Shown: positions 1 to 8,762, numbered from the stretch's first letter. The stretch is DNA of 64,000 nucleotides from Saprospiraceae bacterium (GCA_020629515.1 JAHDDE010000003.1:62001-126000), one strand, 5' to 3'. Translations and numbers: made by a program. The notes: generated by a model from the letters alone, not told the origin.

Positions 1-308
1 AGCGTATCATTTACTACCTGGACATCATAAAATTCTCTTACATTTTCATATCCTTCTACATAAACAATATTCTCGAGATGAGGATTAAACTGCACTTCAT
101 GAAAACTGATATATAAATGGCTATACTCAACTATTAATGTATCTGCAAAATATTCGCCCTCCGCCAGCTGAATGCCTGGAGAACATTTTGGTTCTCTCAA
201 CTCAACTTGGGTACTTACATAATAGGCATACCCGATGGCAGAAAAAATTAAAAGGAATAAAATGAGTATCAATGTTTTTTCACTCTTTGTTATTTCTATA
301 TTCTTCAT
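1..308 (-). CDS. Membrane-anchored protein of unknown function, C-terminus beyond the window
   Basis: The reading frame stays open from an ATG at 308-306 to the left edge, giving about 102 residues. It starts MKNIEITKSEKTLILILF, has one hydrophobic segment at about residues 12-32, and continues as a hydrophilic chain rich in Val, Tyr and Glu, so an anchored protein facing the periplasm is likely. The start lies 29 bases inside the GntR gene, which suggests translational coupling as the fourth gene of the operon. I do not recognise a family. The link to the ABC genes rests only on the overlap. Confidence 0.6.
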   Translation of the reverse strand, partial: MKNIEITKSEKTLILILFLLIFSAIGYAYYVSTQVELREPKCSPGIQLAEGEYFADTLIVEYSHLYISFHEVQFNPHLENIVYVEGYENVREFYDVQVVNDT

Positions 309-648
309 AGAGTTGTTTGATTTTTTCTATATCAATGTGAAGTAATTCCATTTTACTAAACAACTGTGGTAGTTCATTTTGTAAGAATTCATTTTCACGA
401 GACCTACGTGATATCTCATAAGCATCTTCACTTATAAAATAGCCTACTCCACGTTTATTAAAAATTAGTCCTAAATCACTTAAATAAGTATATGTCCTAG
501 CTATTGTGTTTGGATTTACTTCAATTTCTGATGCGAGTTCTCTTACAGAGATTATTCGTTCGCCCTGCTTCCACTCATTCATGATAATTTTATCTATTAT
601 ATATTGAGCTATTTGAAGATATATTGGGTTGCTATCTTTAAAATTCAT
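280..648 (-). CDS. GntR family transcriptional regulator, YtrA subfamily
   Basis: This 122-residue protein is short, as is typical of the YtrA subfamily: a winged helix-turn-helix (residues about 10-75, with the motif SVRELASEIEVNPNTIARTY and wing GVGYF) and only a short helical C-terminus instead of a ligand-binding domain. YtrA-type regulators usually repress the ABC transporter operon in which they lie. Here the gene follows the permease by one base and overlaps the next gene. A matching AGTGTA...TACACT operator lies before the ATPase gene at 2399-2424, so autoregulation of the operon is the natural inference. The inducer cannot be read; cell-envelope stress is a common theme for relatives. 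Confidence 0.88.
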   Translation of the reverse strand: MNFKDSNPIYLQIAQYIIDKIIMNEWKQGERIISVRELASEIEVNPNTIARTYTYLSDLGLIFNKRGVGYFISEDAYEISRRSRENEFLQNELPQLFSKMELLHIDIEKIKQLYEEYRNNKE

Positions 649-649
649 A

Positions 650-1543
650 TTAAGCCTCTAATTCTGTAAATCTCAAATAACTCAAGAACAAAGCTCCCAA
701 TGCACCTAATATTATAGCGACATATTTTATTGTAACCATTAATTCTGTAGGCAATCCTTGTTTTACATACATCTGATTACCCAAGATATATGACATGTGA
801 CTAGTCCTATTGAGATAACTATCCATATATTTTATATCAAGATCAGGAAGTAAAATGATCATGCTGAGATTAATGACTATAATCAAAATAAAGTATAGCA
901 CCAATGCGGATAAAGTAAGCTTAAAAAAAGAATACTTCCTAAATACTACGGCTCCCAGAAATACAAAACATTGCGCCACCACATACCATCTGATATAATA
1001 CCAAGTATAAGGATCAAAAAAATGTAATCGCACATATTCTAAGCCTTTTGAGTTGCCCCACTGATAGGTGATTAAAGCAAACAATTGATAAATAGTTAAA
1101 AATAAAATAGGAAATAGTACAGCTGATATGATCAATTTTGAAATCCATTTTTCTACACTCATTGCTGGAAGTGCAATATGAAATCTACGAGATGTGATCT
1201 CTCCATACTCCATAAACAATAAGGATGTAATTATAAAACCTGTCAAAAAGAGCGCTTTGGGAAAATATTCTAAATGGTATTTCAAAAAATGCAAGTTTTG
1301 GGCTATTGGTCCTGTCGATGAATAGTAAAACGTCGTAACAGTCCTCGATGAATAGCTTACTTGCTGATTGGGATTAAAAATAAGATCCAGAAAAGATGAG
1401 ATAGAAAAAGAATTGTTGAAAAAGAGGAATGTAAGCACTCCAAAGCAGGTTAATAGTACTGAAGCATACAGGTACTTTTTATTCTTTATATCAGTAAGTA
1501 TTAACCATAGTATTCTCTTATACGAAGTATCTATAATGATCAT
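650..1543 (-). CDS. ABC transporter permease of a YtrA-type operon
   Basis: The 297-residue product has about six hydrophobic segments (roughly 25-45, 97-113, 135-160, 186-201, 210-234 and 270-290) with a polar region after the first one, as in ABC-2 type membrane subunits. The start overlaps the stop of the upstream ATPase gene by four bases, so the two subunits are probably made together. The substrate is not predictable. The neighbouring GntR regulator points to an exporter or envelope-stress transporter rather than an importer; no binding protein is present. Confidence 0.8.
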   Translation of the reverse strand: MIIIDTSYKRILWLILTDIKNKKYLYASVLLTCFGVLTFLFFNNSFSISSFLDLIFNPNQQVSYSSRTVTTFYYSSTGPIAQNLHFLKYHLEYFPKALFLTGFIITSLLFMEYGEITSRRFHIALPAMSVEKWISKLIISAVLFPILFLTIYQLFALITYQWGNSKGLEYVRLHFFDPYTWYYIRWYVVAQCFVFLGAVVFRKYSFFKLTLSALVLYFILIIVINLSMIILLPDLDIKYMDSYLNRTSHMSYILGNQMYVKQGLPTELMVTIKYVAIILGALGALFLSYLRFTELEA

Positions 1544-2388
1544 GACTGGCCTGCTTTAAGTATGTGAGAGAAAACTTTTTTATCAGTCATAACCGCATTA
1601 AACAATACTTCCATATCAACCTCCAATGACTCTGGACGTCCACCTCCTTCCTTGAGGCACATATATCCTCCTGGCACTCTTTCTGAGTATAAATTTGACT
1701 CTTCATCGGGTTGAGTGCGGCAAACTTCAAAGCTTATTGCTCTTTCGATCATCATGATACTGTTGTCTACAATTACCTCCCCATTATCTAATATTATCAT
1801 GTGATCAATCAGACTATGTAAATCCCTAATCTGATGAGTTGAGACTATAAATAATCTTTTGTCATCAATCATATGAGAAATTATTTTTCGGAATTGTCTT
1901 TTAGAAGGTATGTCTAACCCATTAGTAGGTTCATCCATTATTAACAATGGAGTATGAGTGGCTATAGCAAAAGCGATTAATGCTTTTTTCTTTTGGCCAA
2001 AAGATACTTTTTTGAAATGCAACATCTTAGGCAACTCAAATTCTCTCAAAATTTGAAAAAAGTGATCAATATTGAAGTTCGGATAGAAGGGTGAGTAAGA
2101 CTCAATATATTCCTTCATCGTTATCTCTGGCAAGTATGGATCTTCTGGGATAAAAAAGTATGATTCCAAGAAATTTCTATTCCTATTCTTAGGATTATGC
2201 CCCCCAACTACGAGATCTCCACTTGTACCACGTCTTAATCCTAATAAATTCTTTATCAATGTAGTTTTACCTGCTCCATTCTTACCCAACAAACCATAGA
2301 TTGTACCACTAGATAAATTGAGATTCAAATTGTTAAAAACAGCTTGTCCTGATGGATACTTATAAGTCAAGTTTTTGATATCGATCAT
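1540..2388 (-). CDS. ABC transporter ATP-binding protein
   Basis: The 282-residue ATPase carries Walker A GLLGKNGAGKTT at residues 32-43, Walker B LLIMDEP at 148-154 and the switch histidine in STH at 183-185. The signature is degenerate: VSFGQ at 128-132 in place of LSGGQ, a variation often seen in ATPases paired with GntR/YtrA regulators. It is the first gene of the operon; its start codon lies ten bases downstream of the operator. About 70 C-terminal residues past the nucleotide-binding core have no motif I recognise. Confidence 0.9.
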   Translation of the reverse strand: MIDIKNLTYKYPSGQAVFNNLNLNLSSGTIYGLLGKNGAGKTTLIKNLLGLRRGTSGDLVVGGHNPKNRNRNFLESYFFIPEDPYLPEITMKEYIESYSPFYPNFNIDHFFQILREFELPKMLHFKKVSFGQKKKALIAFAIATHTPLLIMDEPTNGLDIPSKRQFRKIISHMIDDKRLFIVSTHQIRDLHSLIDHMIILDNGEVIVDNSIMMIERAISFEVCRTQPDEESNLYSERVPGGYMCLKEGGGRPESLEVDMEVLFNAVMTDKKVFSHILKAGQS

Positions 2389-2398
2389 AAAATTGCGT

Positions 2399-2432
2399 TA
2401 GTGTACTATTGTTCTAATACACTACAAGTGTA
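2399..2432 (-). promoter_or_regulatory. Putative YtrA-type operator
   Basis: Arms TAGTGTA (2399-2405) and TACACTA (2418-2424) form a perfect 7-base inverted repeat with a 12-base spacer. A third half-site, AGTGTA at 2427-2432, forms a second inverted repeat with TACACT at 2418-2423 across three bases. As I recall, the B. subtilis YtrA operator is AGTGTA and TACACT separated by a similar distance, so this fits the GntR protein encoded in the operon. Binding is inferred. Confidence 0.65.
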
Positions 2433-2455
2433 AACAACATGAACCAATAAAGCAA
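2425..2455 (-). promoter_or_regulatory. Putative promoter of the ABC/GntR operon
   Basis: Read on the minus strand there is TTG at 2455-2453, a 20-base spacer, and TACACTTG at 2432-2425, one base off the Bacteroidota -7 consensus TAnnTTTG. Transcription would start near 2418, inside the operator, so a bound repressor would cover the start site. Confidence 0.45.
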
Positions 2456-2533
2456 GTTTTATTAAAACATTTAGCTCAATACTTTCGACAATTGGACAAA
2501 AGTTTAAGAGATTGAGCTCAAGAAATATTGAAA

Positions 2534-3808
2534 ATGTTGAAAGATGTAAACTATCGCTCTGACCGCACTTTTGCTCTTGATATGGATCAAAATGATCACC
2601 TCAAAAGCTTCAGAGATCTATTTTTTATCCCAAAAAATAATAATGGTTCAGACTCTATCTATTTCTGTGGAAACTCACTTGGATTACAGCCCAAAAATTG
2701 CAAAACAGAAATCGATCAAGTCCTCAACGCATGGTCTAAAAGAGGTGTAGAATCTTGGTTTGAGTCGGATGCATCATGGATAAACAGTCATTCTACTCTT
2801 AAAGAGAGCATGAAAAAACTAGTCGGATGTATGAATAGTGAAATTGCCATAGCAAATTCGCTTTCAGTCAATTTGCATCTTCTCCTCCTTTCTTTTTATC
2901 GACCTAACCAAACACGATACAAAATTATCATTGAAGCTAATGCATTTCCGTCTGATCAATATATCGTTAAATCTCAAGCTCATTTTCATCAATATGATGT
3001 TAATGATACTATCATCACCATCTCACCTAAAAAAGGAAAAATCAATATAGAATACGATGACATAGCAACTTGTCTTCAAAACCATGGTCATCAGACATCG
3101 ATAATTCTCCTCGGTGGTGTTAATTATGTAAATGGTCAAGTACTCAATCTTAAAAAAATCACCCAATTAGGACATCAGTATGGATGTATGGTAGGATTTG
3201 ATTTGGCTCATGCCGTGGGCAACATACCTCTAAATCTGCATGATGATGAAGTAGACTTTGCAGCATGGTGCAATTACAAATATCTCAATGCAGGACCAGG
3301 AAGTGTGGGGGCATTTTATATACACCACAAACACCATTCATCTAACCTACCCAGATTGGAAGGATGGTGGGGCAATAGTCTCGATAGCAGATTCTTAATG
3401 AAAGATAAGTTTGATCCAAGTTATGGAGCTGAAGCTTGGGTGATGAGTACTCCATCTCAACTGAACTATGCAGCTCTAAGGGCATCTTTAGAGATATTTG
3501 ACATGACCACAATCGAAGATCTACGTCAGAAATCAATTCTCCTCACGGGATATTTAGAATACCTCATTGAAAATCTAAGTAATACTGATATAGAGTTGAT
3601 CACACCAAAAGATCGCAATCAACGAGGCTGTCAGCTTTCATTAAAAATTAAAAATGGTAAAGAAGTATTTGAAGGTCTTATTAATAGCGGAGTCATCTGT
3701 GATTGGAGAGAACCTGATATAATTCGTATAAGCCCGGCACCATTATACAACACGTTTGAAGAAGTCTACAATCTTGTATTAATATTATCAGACTTAGTGT
3801 CAAAATAA
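2534..3808 (+). CDS. kynU: Kynureninase
   Basis: Kynureninase is a PLP enzyme that cleaves kynurenine or 3-hydroxykynurenine to anthranilate or 3-hydroxyanthranilate plus alanine. The 424-residue product has the usual length and family motifs: IYFCGNSLGLQP near the N-terminus, GVNYVNGQVLNL, GFDLAHAVGN, and the PLP lysine in WCNYKYLNAGPGS (about residue 249). The ATG at 2534 is preferred to an in-frame TTG at 2528. No other tryptophan-catabolic gene is adjacent, so the gene stands alone in this window; a role in tryptophan use or NAD synthesis would need partners elsewhere. Confidence 0.93.
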   Translation: MLKDVNYRSDRTFALDMDQNDHLKSFRDLFFIPKNNNGSDSIYFCGNSLGLQPKNCKTEIDQVLNAWSKRGVESWFESDASWINSHSTLKESMKKLVGCMNSEIAIANSLSVNLHLLLLSFYRPNQTRYKIIIEANAFPSDQYIVKSQAHFHQYDVNDTIITISPKKGKINIEYDDIATCLQNHGHQTSIILLGGVNYVNGQVLNLKKITQLGHQYGCMVGFDLAHAVGNIPLNLHDDEVDFAAWCNYKYLNAGPGSVGAFYIHHKHHSSNLPRLEGWWGNSLDSRFLMKDKFDPSYGAEAWVMSTPSQLNYAALRASLEIFDMTTIEDLRQKSILLTGYLEYLIENLSNTDIELITPKDRNQRGCQLSLKIKNGKEVFEGLINSGVICDWREPDIIRISPAPLYNTFEEVYNLVLILSDLVSK

Positions 3809-3810
3809 AA

Positions 3811-3836
3811 AAGGCTAACTCATTATTGAATTAGCC
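3811..3836. terminator. Bidirectional terminator between kynU and the sigma factor gene
   Basis: AGGCTAA (3811-3817) pairs with TTAGCCT (3830-3836). The A-rich run before it gives a U tract to minus-strand transcripts from the sigma factor gene; in the plus direction the U tract is poor. Confidence 0.6.
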
Positions 3837-3867
3837 TCTATGTATAAGGTATCTAAAAGATTATTTC

Positions 3868-4452
3868 TTAGGATTGTAGTTGAAGATGACGCTCTTCAAC
3901 CATTTTTCTCATATTAATTAATGCATATCTCATTCGACCCAAGGCAGTATTTATACTTACCCTCGTTAATGATGCTATTTCTTTAAAACTCATGTCTGCA
4001 TAATGTCTCAAAATCACCACTTCCCTTTGTTCTGCAGGTAGCATATTCACTAATTCTTTGATTTTTGCATAAGTTTGATTTTTAACCATAGTGGTCTCCA
4101 TATTATCATCCTTTACTTCTAAAACATCAAAGATATCGAAGGTTTCGGATGGAGAAACTTTAGTTCTTCGTTTTGACCTTCTGAAGTAGTCTACGCACAA
4201 GTTATAAGAAATTCTCATAGCCCATTGCAAGAACTTTCCTTCATGATTGTATTTCCCTTTTCTTAGGGTATCTATTATTTTTATAAATACTTCTTGGAAG
4301 ATGTCCTCGGCTAAATCGTGATCTTTTACGAACAAATAAATGGACGTGTAAATTTTTTCTTTATGTCTATTTAATAAAACTTCGAAAGATTTTTGATCGC
4401 CAGTGAGGTATAATTCGATCAAACGCTGATCATTCAATTTCTTATAATCCAT
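3868..4452 (-). CDS. ECF-type RNA polymerase sigma factor
   Basis: The 194-residue protein has only the two domains of group 4 sigma factors. Region 2 (about residues 10-95) includes DLAEDIFQEVFIKI and the -10 binding stretch FLQWAMRISYNLCVDYFRR. Region 4 (about 135-185) includes LPAEQREVVILRHYADMSF and the helix-turn-helix EIASLTRVSINTALGRMR. It would direct RNA polymerase to a stress or envelope regulon. No anti-sigma gene follows it: the next gene downstream, kynU, is convergent. The control of its activity is therefore not visible here. The linker of about 40 residues is charged and variable. Confidence 0.92.
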   Translation of the reverse strand: MDYKKLNDQRLIELYLTGDQKSFEVLLNRHKEKIYTSIYLFVKDHDLAEDIFQEVFIKIIDTLRKGKYNHEGKFLQWAMRISYNLCVDYFRRSKRRTKVSPSETFDIFDVLEVKDDNMETTMVKNQTYAKIKELVNMLPAEQREVVILRHYADMSFKEIASLTRVSINTALGRMRYALINMRKMVEERHLQLQS

Positions 4453-4758
4453 ATCTCTAATAACTTATACTGTTAATGAAAAAATCAATAATTAATTAGA
4501 GTAGAATTTTATCTATAAATATATTTTTAAGAAATGAATGAAATTAGAAGTGAACTTTCTAAATACGATTCAAATAAAGAATTCATTTTTAATAAAGTCA
4601 AGTCTTAAGTTAAATTTAATTGATATTAATTCAGTTATACTTAGGGAAAACCATTAATATCATATTTATTAACGTAATACTCAGGGTTTTCTTACCTGTG
4701 TTTGTCTTAAGTATATTAAGGTTTATTTTTAAATTGATTACATATCAACCATAAAGCA
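4453..4758. other. Divergent intergenic region between sigma factor and H-NOX genes
   Basis: This 306-base AT-rich stretch contains no open frame worth calling. It should hold promoters for both flanking genes, but I see no full TTG-N19-22-TAnnTTTG match for either. It does contain the direct repeat at 4637-4686 and a loose 8-base inverted repeat (4532-4539 and 4581-4588). Confidence 0.6.
4637..4686 (+). repeat. Direct repeat ATACTYAGGG upstream of the H-NOX operon
   Basis: ATACTTAGGG (4637-4646) and ATACTCAGGG (4677-4686) match at nine of ten positions and start exactly 40 bases apart, about 75-120 bases before the H-NOX start. GAAAACC (4646-4652) and GGTTTTC (4685-4691) at their edges also form an inverted repeat. 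LytTR regulators usually bind paired direct repeats, but their spacing is typically nearer 21-22 bases, so the site may belong to another regulator. Confidence 0.4.
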
Positions 4759-5307
4759 ATGAAAGGAATAGTTTTTACAGAATTTTTGGAGATGGTAGAA
4801 AAAGAATTCGGATACGATACTGTCGATGACATATTGGAAAACTCCGATCTGCCTTCTGGAGGGGTATATACTGCGGTCGGAACCTATGCTCACGGAGAAA
4901 TGATACAGCTAATATCGAATCTTTCTTCAATTACTAAAATTACAGTTCCCGAATTACTCAAATCCTATGGCCAATACTTATTCAATACATTTTTAAGGTC
5001 TTATCCTGCATTCTTTGAAAGGTCAAAAAATTCTTTTGATTTTTTAGAATCAATAGATAATCATATACACGTGGAGGTAAAAAAGTTATATCCAGATGCT
5101 GAGCTACCAAGATTTGAGACCTCGAGAATTGATGAAACGACCTTAGAGATGATTTATACCTCTCAAAGAAAAATGAGTGCTTTTGCTGAGGGGCTCATAG
5201 AAAAAACTCTAGAGCACTATGGCGATAACATTTCATTAAAAAAAGAAGCAATAGACGAAGAAGGAACACAAATTAAATTTACCATAGTAAGATCTAAAAT
5301 GTCGTGA
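4759..5307 (+). CDS. H-NOX (heme NO-binding) sensor protein
   Basis: This 182-residue stand-alone H-NOX domain binds heme and senses nitric oxide in the cytoplasm. The porphyrin-contact motif YxSxR is intact (Y133, S135, R137). By alignment to the soluble guanylate cyclase pattern HxxxxxxYP, the proximal heme ligand is His104. The position five after R137, where oxygen-binding members have a distal tyrosine, is Phe142, so a NO-selective rather than O2-binding pocket is inferred. Its stop overlaps the GTG start of the hybrid kinase, the classical H-NOX/kinase pairing in which ferrous-NO H-NOX controls kinase autophosphorylation. NO response is inferred from the family, not shown. Confidence 0.92.
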   Translation: MKGIVFTEFLEMVEKEFGYDTVDDILENSDLPSGGVYTAVGTYAHGEMIQLISNLSSITKITVPELLKSYGQYLFNTFLRSYPAFFERSKNSFDFLESIDNHIHVEVKKLYPDAELPRFETSRIDETTLEMIYTSQRKMSAFAEGLIEKTLEHYGDNISLKKEAIDEEGTQIKFTIVRSKMS

Positions 5308-7811
5308 CCACAGACATTGAAAAGTTACAAAGAAGGATAGAGCGCGAGCGCAAGGCTCGAAAAGCTGCAGAAGCTATACTCGAAGAGAAGGCCTTGCAAT
5401 TGTATGATGCTAATCAAAATCTCCTACACCTTAATAAAGGTCTTGAAGCAAGAATAAACGAAAGAACTCAAAAATTAAAAGAAAGTGAAGCAAGATTTAG
5501 GACTCTTGTAGAAACTGCTACCGATGTGATCTTCAACACAGATCAGAATGGCGTTTTCACCTATATGAATAGGACTGGATTGCGTATATATGGATATGAA
5601 GAGAAAGAAGTAATAGGTAAGCACTTTCTGGACTTTATAGATAATCAGGATAGAGAGAAGTGCTATGATCATTTCATGGACTTGTTGGAAAATAAAATTG
5701 AAGAAAGCTATTTTGAATTTAGAGTACTAAAAAAGTCGAACGAAGTGATCTGGGTCGGTCAGAATACCAAAAGGTTAGATATTGATGGAATCACCTCGTT
5801 CACGGCGGTCGCACGTGACATTACGGCTAAAAAAGTGGCAGAGATTAATCTGGTTAAGGCCCGAGAAGCCATTAAAAAAAGTGAGCAGAAATACCGTAGC
5901 ATGATAGAAAATATGCAGCTTGGTATATTAGAAGTAGATCTCGAAGGCTATATCATAAGAGCATATGATCAATTCTGCATTATGGTAGGCTATAAAGAAG
6001 AAGAATTAGTTGGTCAAAAATCTGATGTTATGCTCATCAGTGAAGAATTCCAAGTAGAAATATCGAATAAGCGAGAAAATTTGGAATCACATGCTTCTGA
6101 ACTACAGCTCATCAAAAAAAATGGAGAGCACATTTGGGCGATCATGAGTGGTGCACCGATGTATAATGAGTTCAATGAAGTCATTGGCACTGTAGGGATA
6201 TTTTTTGATATCAGCGAACAAAAGGAGCTTCAAGAACAACTACATGGGGCAAGGATTACTGCAGAAAATGCTCAATTAGCTGAAAAGCATTTCTTGGCAA
6301 GTATGAGCCATGAGATAAGAACTCCGTTAAATGCTATAATTGGCATGGCTCATCTCCTAAAGGACACTCCTCTCAGTACAGATCAATCTGAATATTTAGA
6401 CATCTTAACTAACAGCGCAAGTTTACTACTTGGATTAATCTCTGACATCTTGGACATTTCCAAAATTGATGCAGGAAAAATGGACTTGCAAGAAAACCCT
6501 GTTAATCTCCATAAAATCATCAGGGCCATTGAGAAGACCTTCAGAATGAAGCTCAAAGATAAAAACGTTGAAGTCTTAACATTTATAGATAAAGATATTG
6601 ATACTCTACTACTAACAGACCAGATGGTGCTTAATCAGATATTGATTAATCTTGTCGGCAATTCAGCTAAATTCACTTCCGATGGTAGCATCAGAATTAA
6701 TGTGATACAAGAACAAAAATATAGTGGTAAAAGAAAAATTCTTTTTGAGATAATCGATACTGGCATTGGGATAAGTACGGATAAGCACGACCTCATTTTT
6801 GACAAATTCAAACAAGCTGATAGCAATATTATCAACACTTATGGCGGCACGGGATTGGGCTTAAGTATTACAAAGAAGCTAATCAATCTCATGGGTGGTG
6901 AGATCTACCTCGAGAGCGAAGTTGGTAAGGGTTCTAAATTTTTCTTTTCTATACCTATAAAGGATAGTGGTATAGCTCTTGAAAACGAGGTGATTCCTGA
7001 CACTCAAGAATTAACCAGTGAAAAAATCAATCAGGATTTATACATTTTAGTCGTGGAGGATAACCTAATGAACCAAAAATATATCTGTACCCTCTTCAAT
7101 AAATGGAATATACATTATAAAGTAGCACAGAATGGAAAGGAGGCAGTAGAAAAATGTATGGAAGAAAAGTATAGTCTAATACTTATGGACCTGCAGATGC
7201 CTATCATGACAGGAATAGAGGCGACTGAGAAAATAATCAATGAAGAAGGATTAAATAATAATACTCCAATAGTTGCGCTGACAGCTTCGACCTTTTTATC
7301 TAAAAAGCAAGCTGCACTGGAGGTTGGAATGAAAGACTTTTTGTCTAAACCTTTTACTCCAGATCAGCTCATACGGGCAATTGAAAAAAATATTGCTGGA
7401 GAAATAGTCAACATACAAAATGATGAAATAATGGGATTTAAATTTTCGGAACAACTCGATACCACTTTTTTGGAGGAGGTTTATGGAGATGATATGGAAT
7501 ATGCCATGGATATTTTCGAGATATTCATTGAGACTTTTGATGAAGAATATGACTTACTCAAAGTTGCTATAGCCGAAGGTAGCAGCTCCGATGTAAAAAG
7601 TATCGCACACAAAATGAAACCAACATTTAGCATGGTTGGATTATCTGATATCACCTCACTATTTCAACAATTAGAAAAATTAGGACTCGAGGCGAACACA
7701 GTGGGATATCAAGAACATTTTGAAAGTATTGATGAGAATTTAAATAGAAAGCTTAGTTTAGTAAAGCAAGAATTAAAAAATATTCAAGAATATCTCTCTA
7801 AAGCTGAATAA
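5304..7811 (+). CDS. Cytosolic hybrid histidine kinase with two PAS, receiver and Hpt domains, H-NOX partner
   Basis: The 835-residue protein lacks membrane segments. Domains in order: coiled coil (1-62), PAS (63-180), PAS (190-308), HisKA with phospho-acceptor His336 in MSHEIRTPLN, HATPase (about 435-552; N box N453, G1 box DTGIG from 485, G2 box GGTGLGL), receiver (578-695; acidic pair E585/D586, phospho-acceptor D629, K682) and Hpt (about 712-830; His769 in IAHKMK). All relay residues are present, so phosphate could pass H336-D629-H769 and then to the LytTR regulator encoded directly downstream. The GTG start overlaps the H-NOX stop. The coiled coil or first PAS is a plausible docking surface for H-NOX; this is inference. 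Confidence 0.92.
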   Translation: MTTDIEKLQRRIERERKARKAAEAILEEKALQLYDANQNLLHLNKGLEARINERTQKLKESEARFRTLVETATDVIFNTDQNGVFTYMNRTGLRIYGYEEKEVIGKHFLDFIDNQDREKCYDHFMDLLENKIEESYFEFRVLKKSNEVIWVGQNTKRLDIDGITSFTAVARDITAKKVAEINLVKAREAIKKSEQKYRSMIENMQLGILEVDLEGYIIRAYDQFCIMVGYKEEELVGQKSDVMLISEEFQVEISNKRENLESHASELQLIKKNGEHIWAIMSGAPMYNEFNEVIGTVGIFFDISEQKELQEQLHGARITAENAQLAEKHFLASMSHEIRTPLNAIIGMAHLLKDTPLSTDQSEYLDILTNSASLLLGLISDILDISKIDAGKMDLQENPVNLHKIIRAIEKTFRMKLKDKNVEVLTFIDKDIDTLLLTDQMVLNQILINLVGNSAKFTSDGSIRINVIQEQKYSGKRKILFEIIDTGIGISTDKHDLIFDKFKQADSNIINTYGGTGLGLSITKKLINLMGGEIYLESEVGKGSKFFFSIPIKDSGIALENEVIPDTQELTSEKINQDLYILVVEDNLMNQKYICTLFNKWNIHYKVAQNGKEAVEKCMEEKYSLILMDLQMPIMTGIEATEKIINEEGLNNNTPIVALTASTFLSKKQAALEVGMKDFLSKPFTPDQLIRAIEKNIAGEIVNIQNDEIMGFKFSEQLDTTFLEEVYGDDMEYAMDIFEIFIETFDEEYDLLKVAIAEGSSSDVKSIAHKMKPTFSMVGLSDITSLFQQLEKLGLEANTVGYQEHFESIDENLNRKLSLVKQELKNIQEYLSKAE

Positions 7812-8513
7812 ATGGGCCTGAAAACAATCATAGTAGACGACGATCAAGTCGCAACAAAGTCAATGGAAAGGCTCTGTGGCAAAAAAGAGCAAATAGATCT
7901 TCAAGGTTCGTTCAATAATCCAATAGAGGCTATTAAGTTCTTAGGTCAGAATGAAATTGACTTATTACTATTGGACATAGAGATGCCAGAACTGACTGGT
8001 CTGGAGCTATTAGATCAACTCAGTGTTATGCCACAAGTCATATTTACTACCAGTAATAAAGAATATGCCTATGATGCATTCGAATATGATGTAACAGATT
8101 TTCTTAAAAAACCTATAACTCAAGAGAGATTTTTTAAGTCTATTGACAAAGCTATTGATCGAGATGAAAACTTAAAAGATGTTGCTAAAAATAGTAACTT
8201 AAAAGAAATCTACATCCGTACCGATGGCAAATTGATTAGAATCGCAATAGATGACATTTTATACTTTGAAAATGTGGGTGACTACGTTAAAATAATCACT
8301 CAAGACAAAGTCCACGTCATCAATATAGCCCTTAAACATCTACACGTTAAATTGAATCATCCGAGACTTCTTAAAGTACATAGATCCTATATTGTCAATA
8401 TGGATAAAATAAAAGACATCCAAGAGAATACCCTTTTGATCAACAAAAAAGTAATCCCGATCAGCAGGGCCCATAAATCTATAGTGATGAACACTATCAA
8501 CATAATAAACTAA
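7812..8513 (+). CDS. LytTR family response regulator
   Basis: The 233-residue protein joins a receiver domain (residues 4-120; acidic cluster DDD at 9-11, phospho-acceptor D55 in LLLLDIEMP, conserved lysine in FLKKPI) to a LytTR DNA-binding domain (about 135-233) with the family signature ILYFENVGDYVKI and LLKVHRSYIVN. The ATG follows the kinase stop codon with no spacing, so it is the likely output of the H-NOX phosphorelay. LytTR regulators commonly control extracellular polysaccharide, adhesion or quorum genes; the target here is unknown. Confidence 0.92.
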   Translation: MGLKTIIVDDDQVATKSMERLCGKKEQIDLQGSFNNPIEAIKFLGQNEIDLLLLDIEMPELTGLELLDQLSVMPQVIFTTSNKEYAYDAFEYDVTDFLKKPITQERFFKSIDKAIDRDENLKDVAKNSNLKEIYIRTDGKLIRIAIDDILYFENVGDYVKIITQDKVHVINIALKHLHVKLNHPRLLKVHRSYIVNMDKIKDIQENTLLINKKVIPISRAHKSIVMNTINIIN

Positions 8514-8516
8514 AAA

Positions 8517-8545
8517 AATCCCTTGAAGTTTTTCAAGGGATTTTT
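8517..8545 (+). terminator. Rho-independent terminator of the H-NOX operon
   Basis: AATCCCTTGAA (8517-8527) and TTCAAGGGATT (8532-8542) form a perfect 11-base stem with a 4-base loop, running into TTTTT. It lies four bases after the LytTR stop codon. Confidence 0.88.
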
Positions 8546-8762
8546 CTTTGGGGTTAAAGAGTCAATTGGTTTATTGGTTATAGTTTTTTGGGTTAACTAT
8601 AACTCTTTGATTGTTTCTGACTACAAGATAGATCAGACTAAGAGACATCGATTCCCAAATTCGATACATGGACGAGATACCTATATTTTTGGTGTTCTGA
8701 GCCCGGAAAGTTGTAAATGAGTTCTAATTGATATTATAACCTTTCTTCTATACGACCTACGC

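Noticed and set aside
8523-8720. 65-residue open frame after the LytTR gene
   Set aside because: It begins with a TTG inside the terminator stem, has no plausible ribosome site and resembles no family; the region is better read as intergenic.
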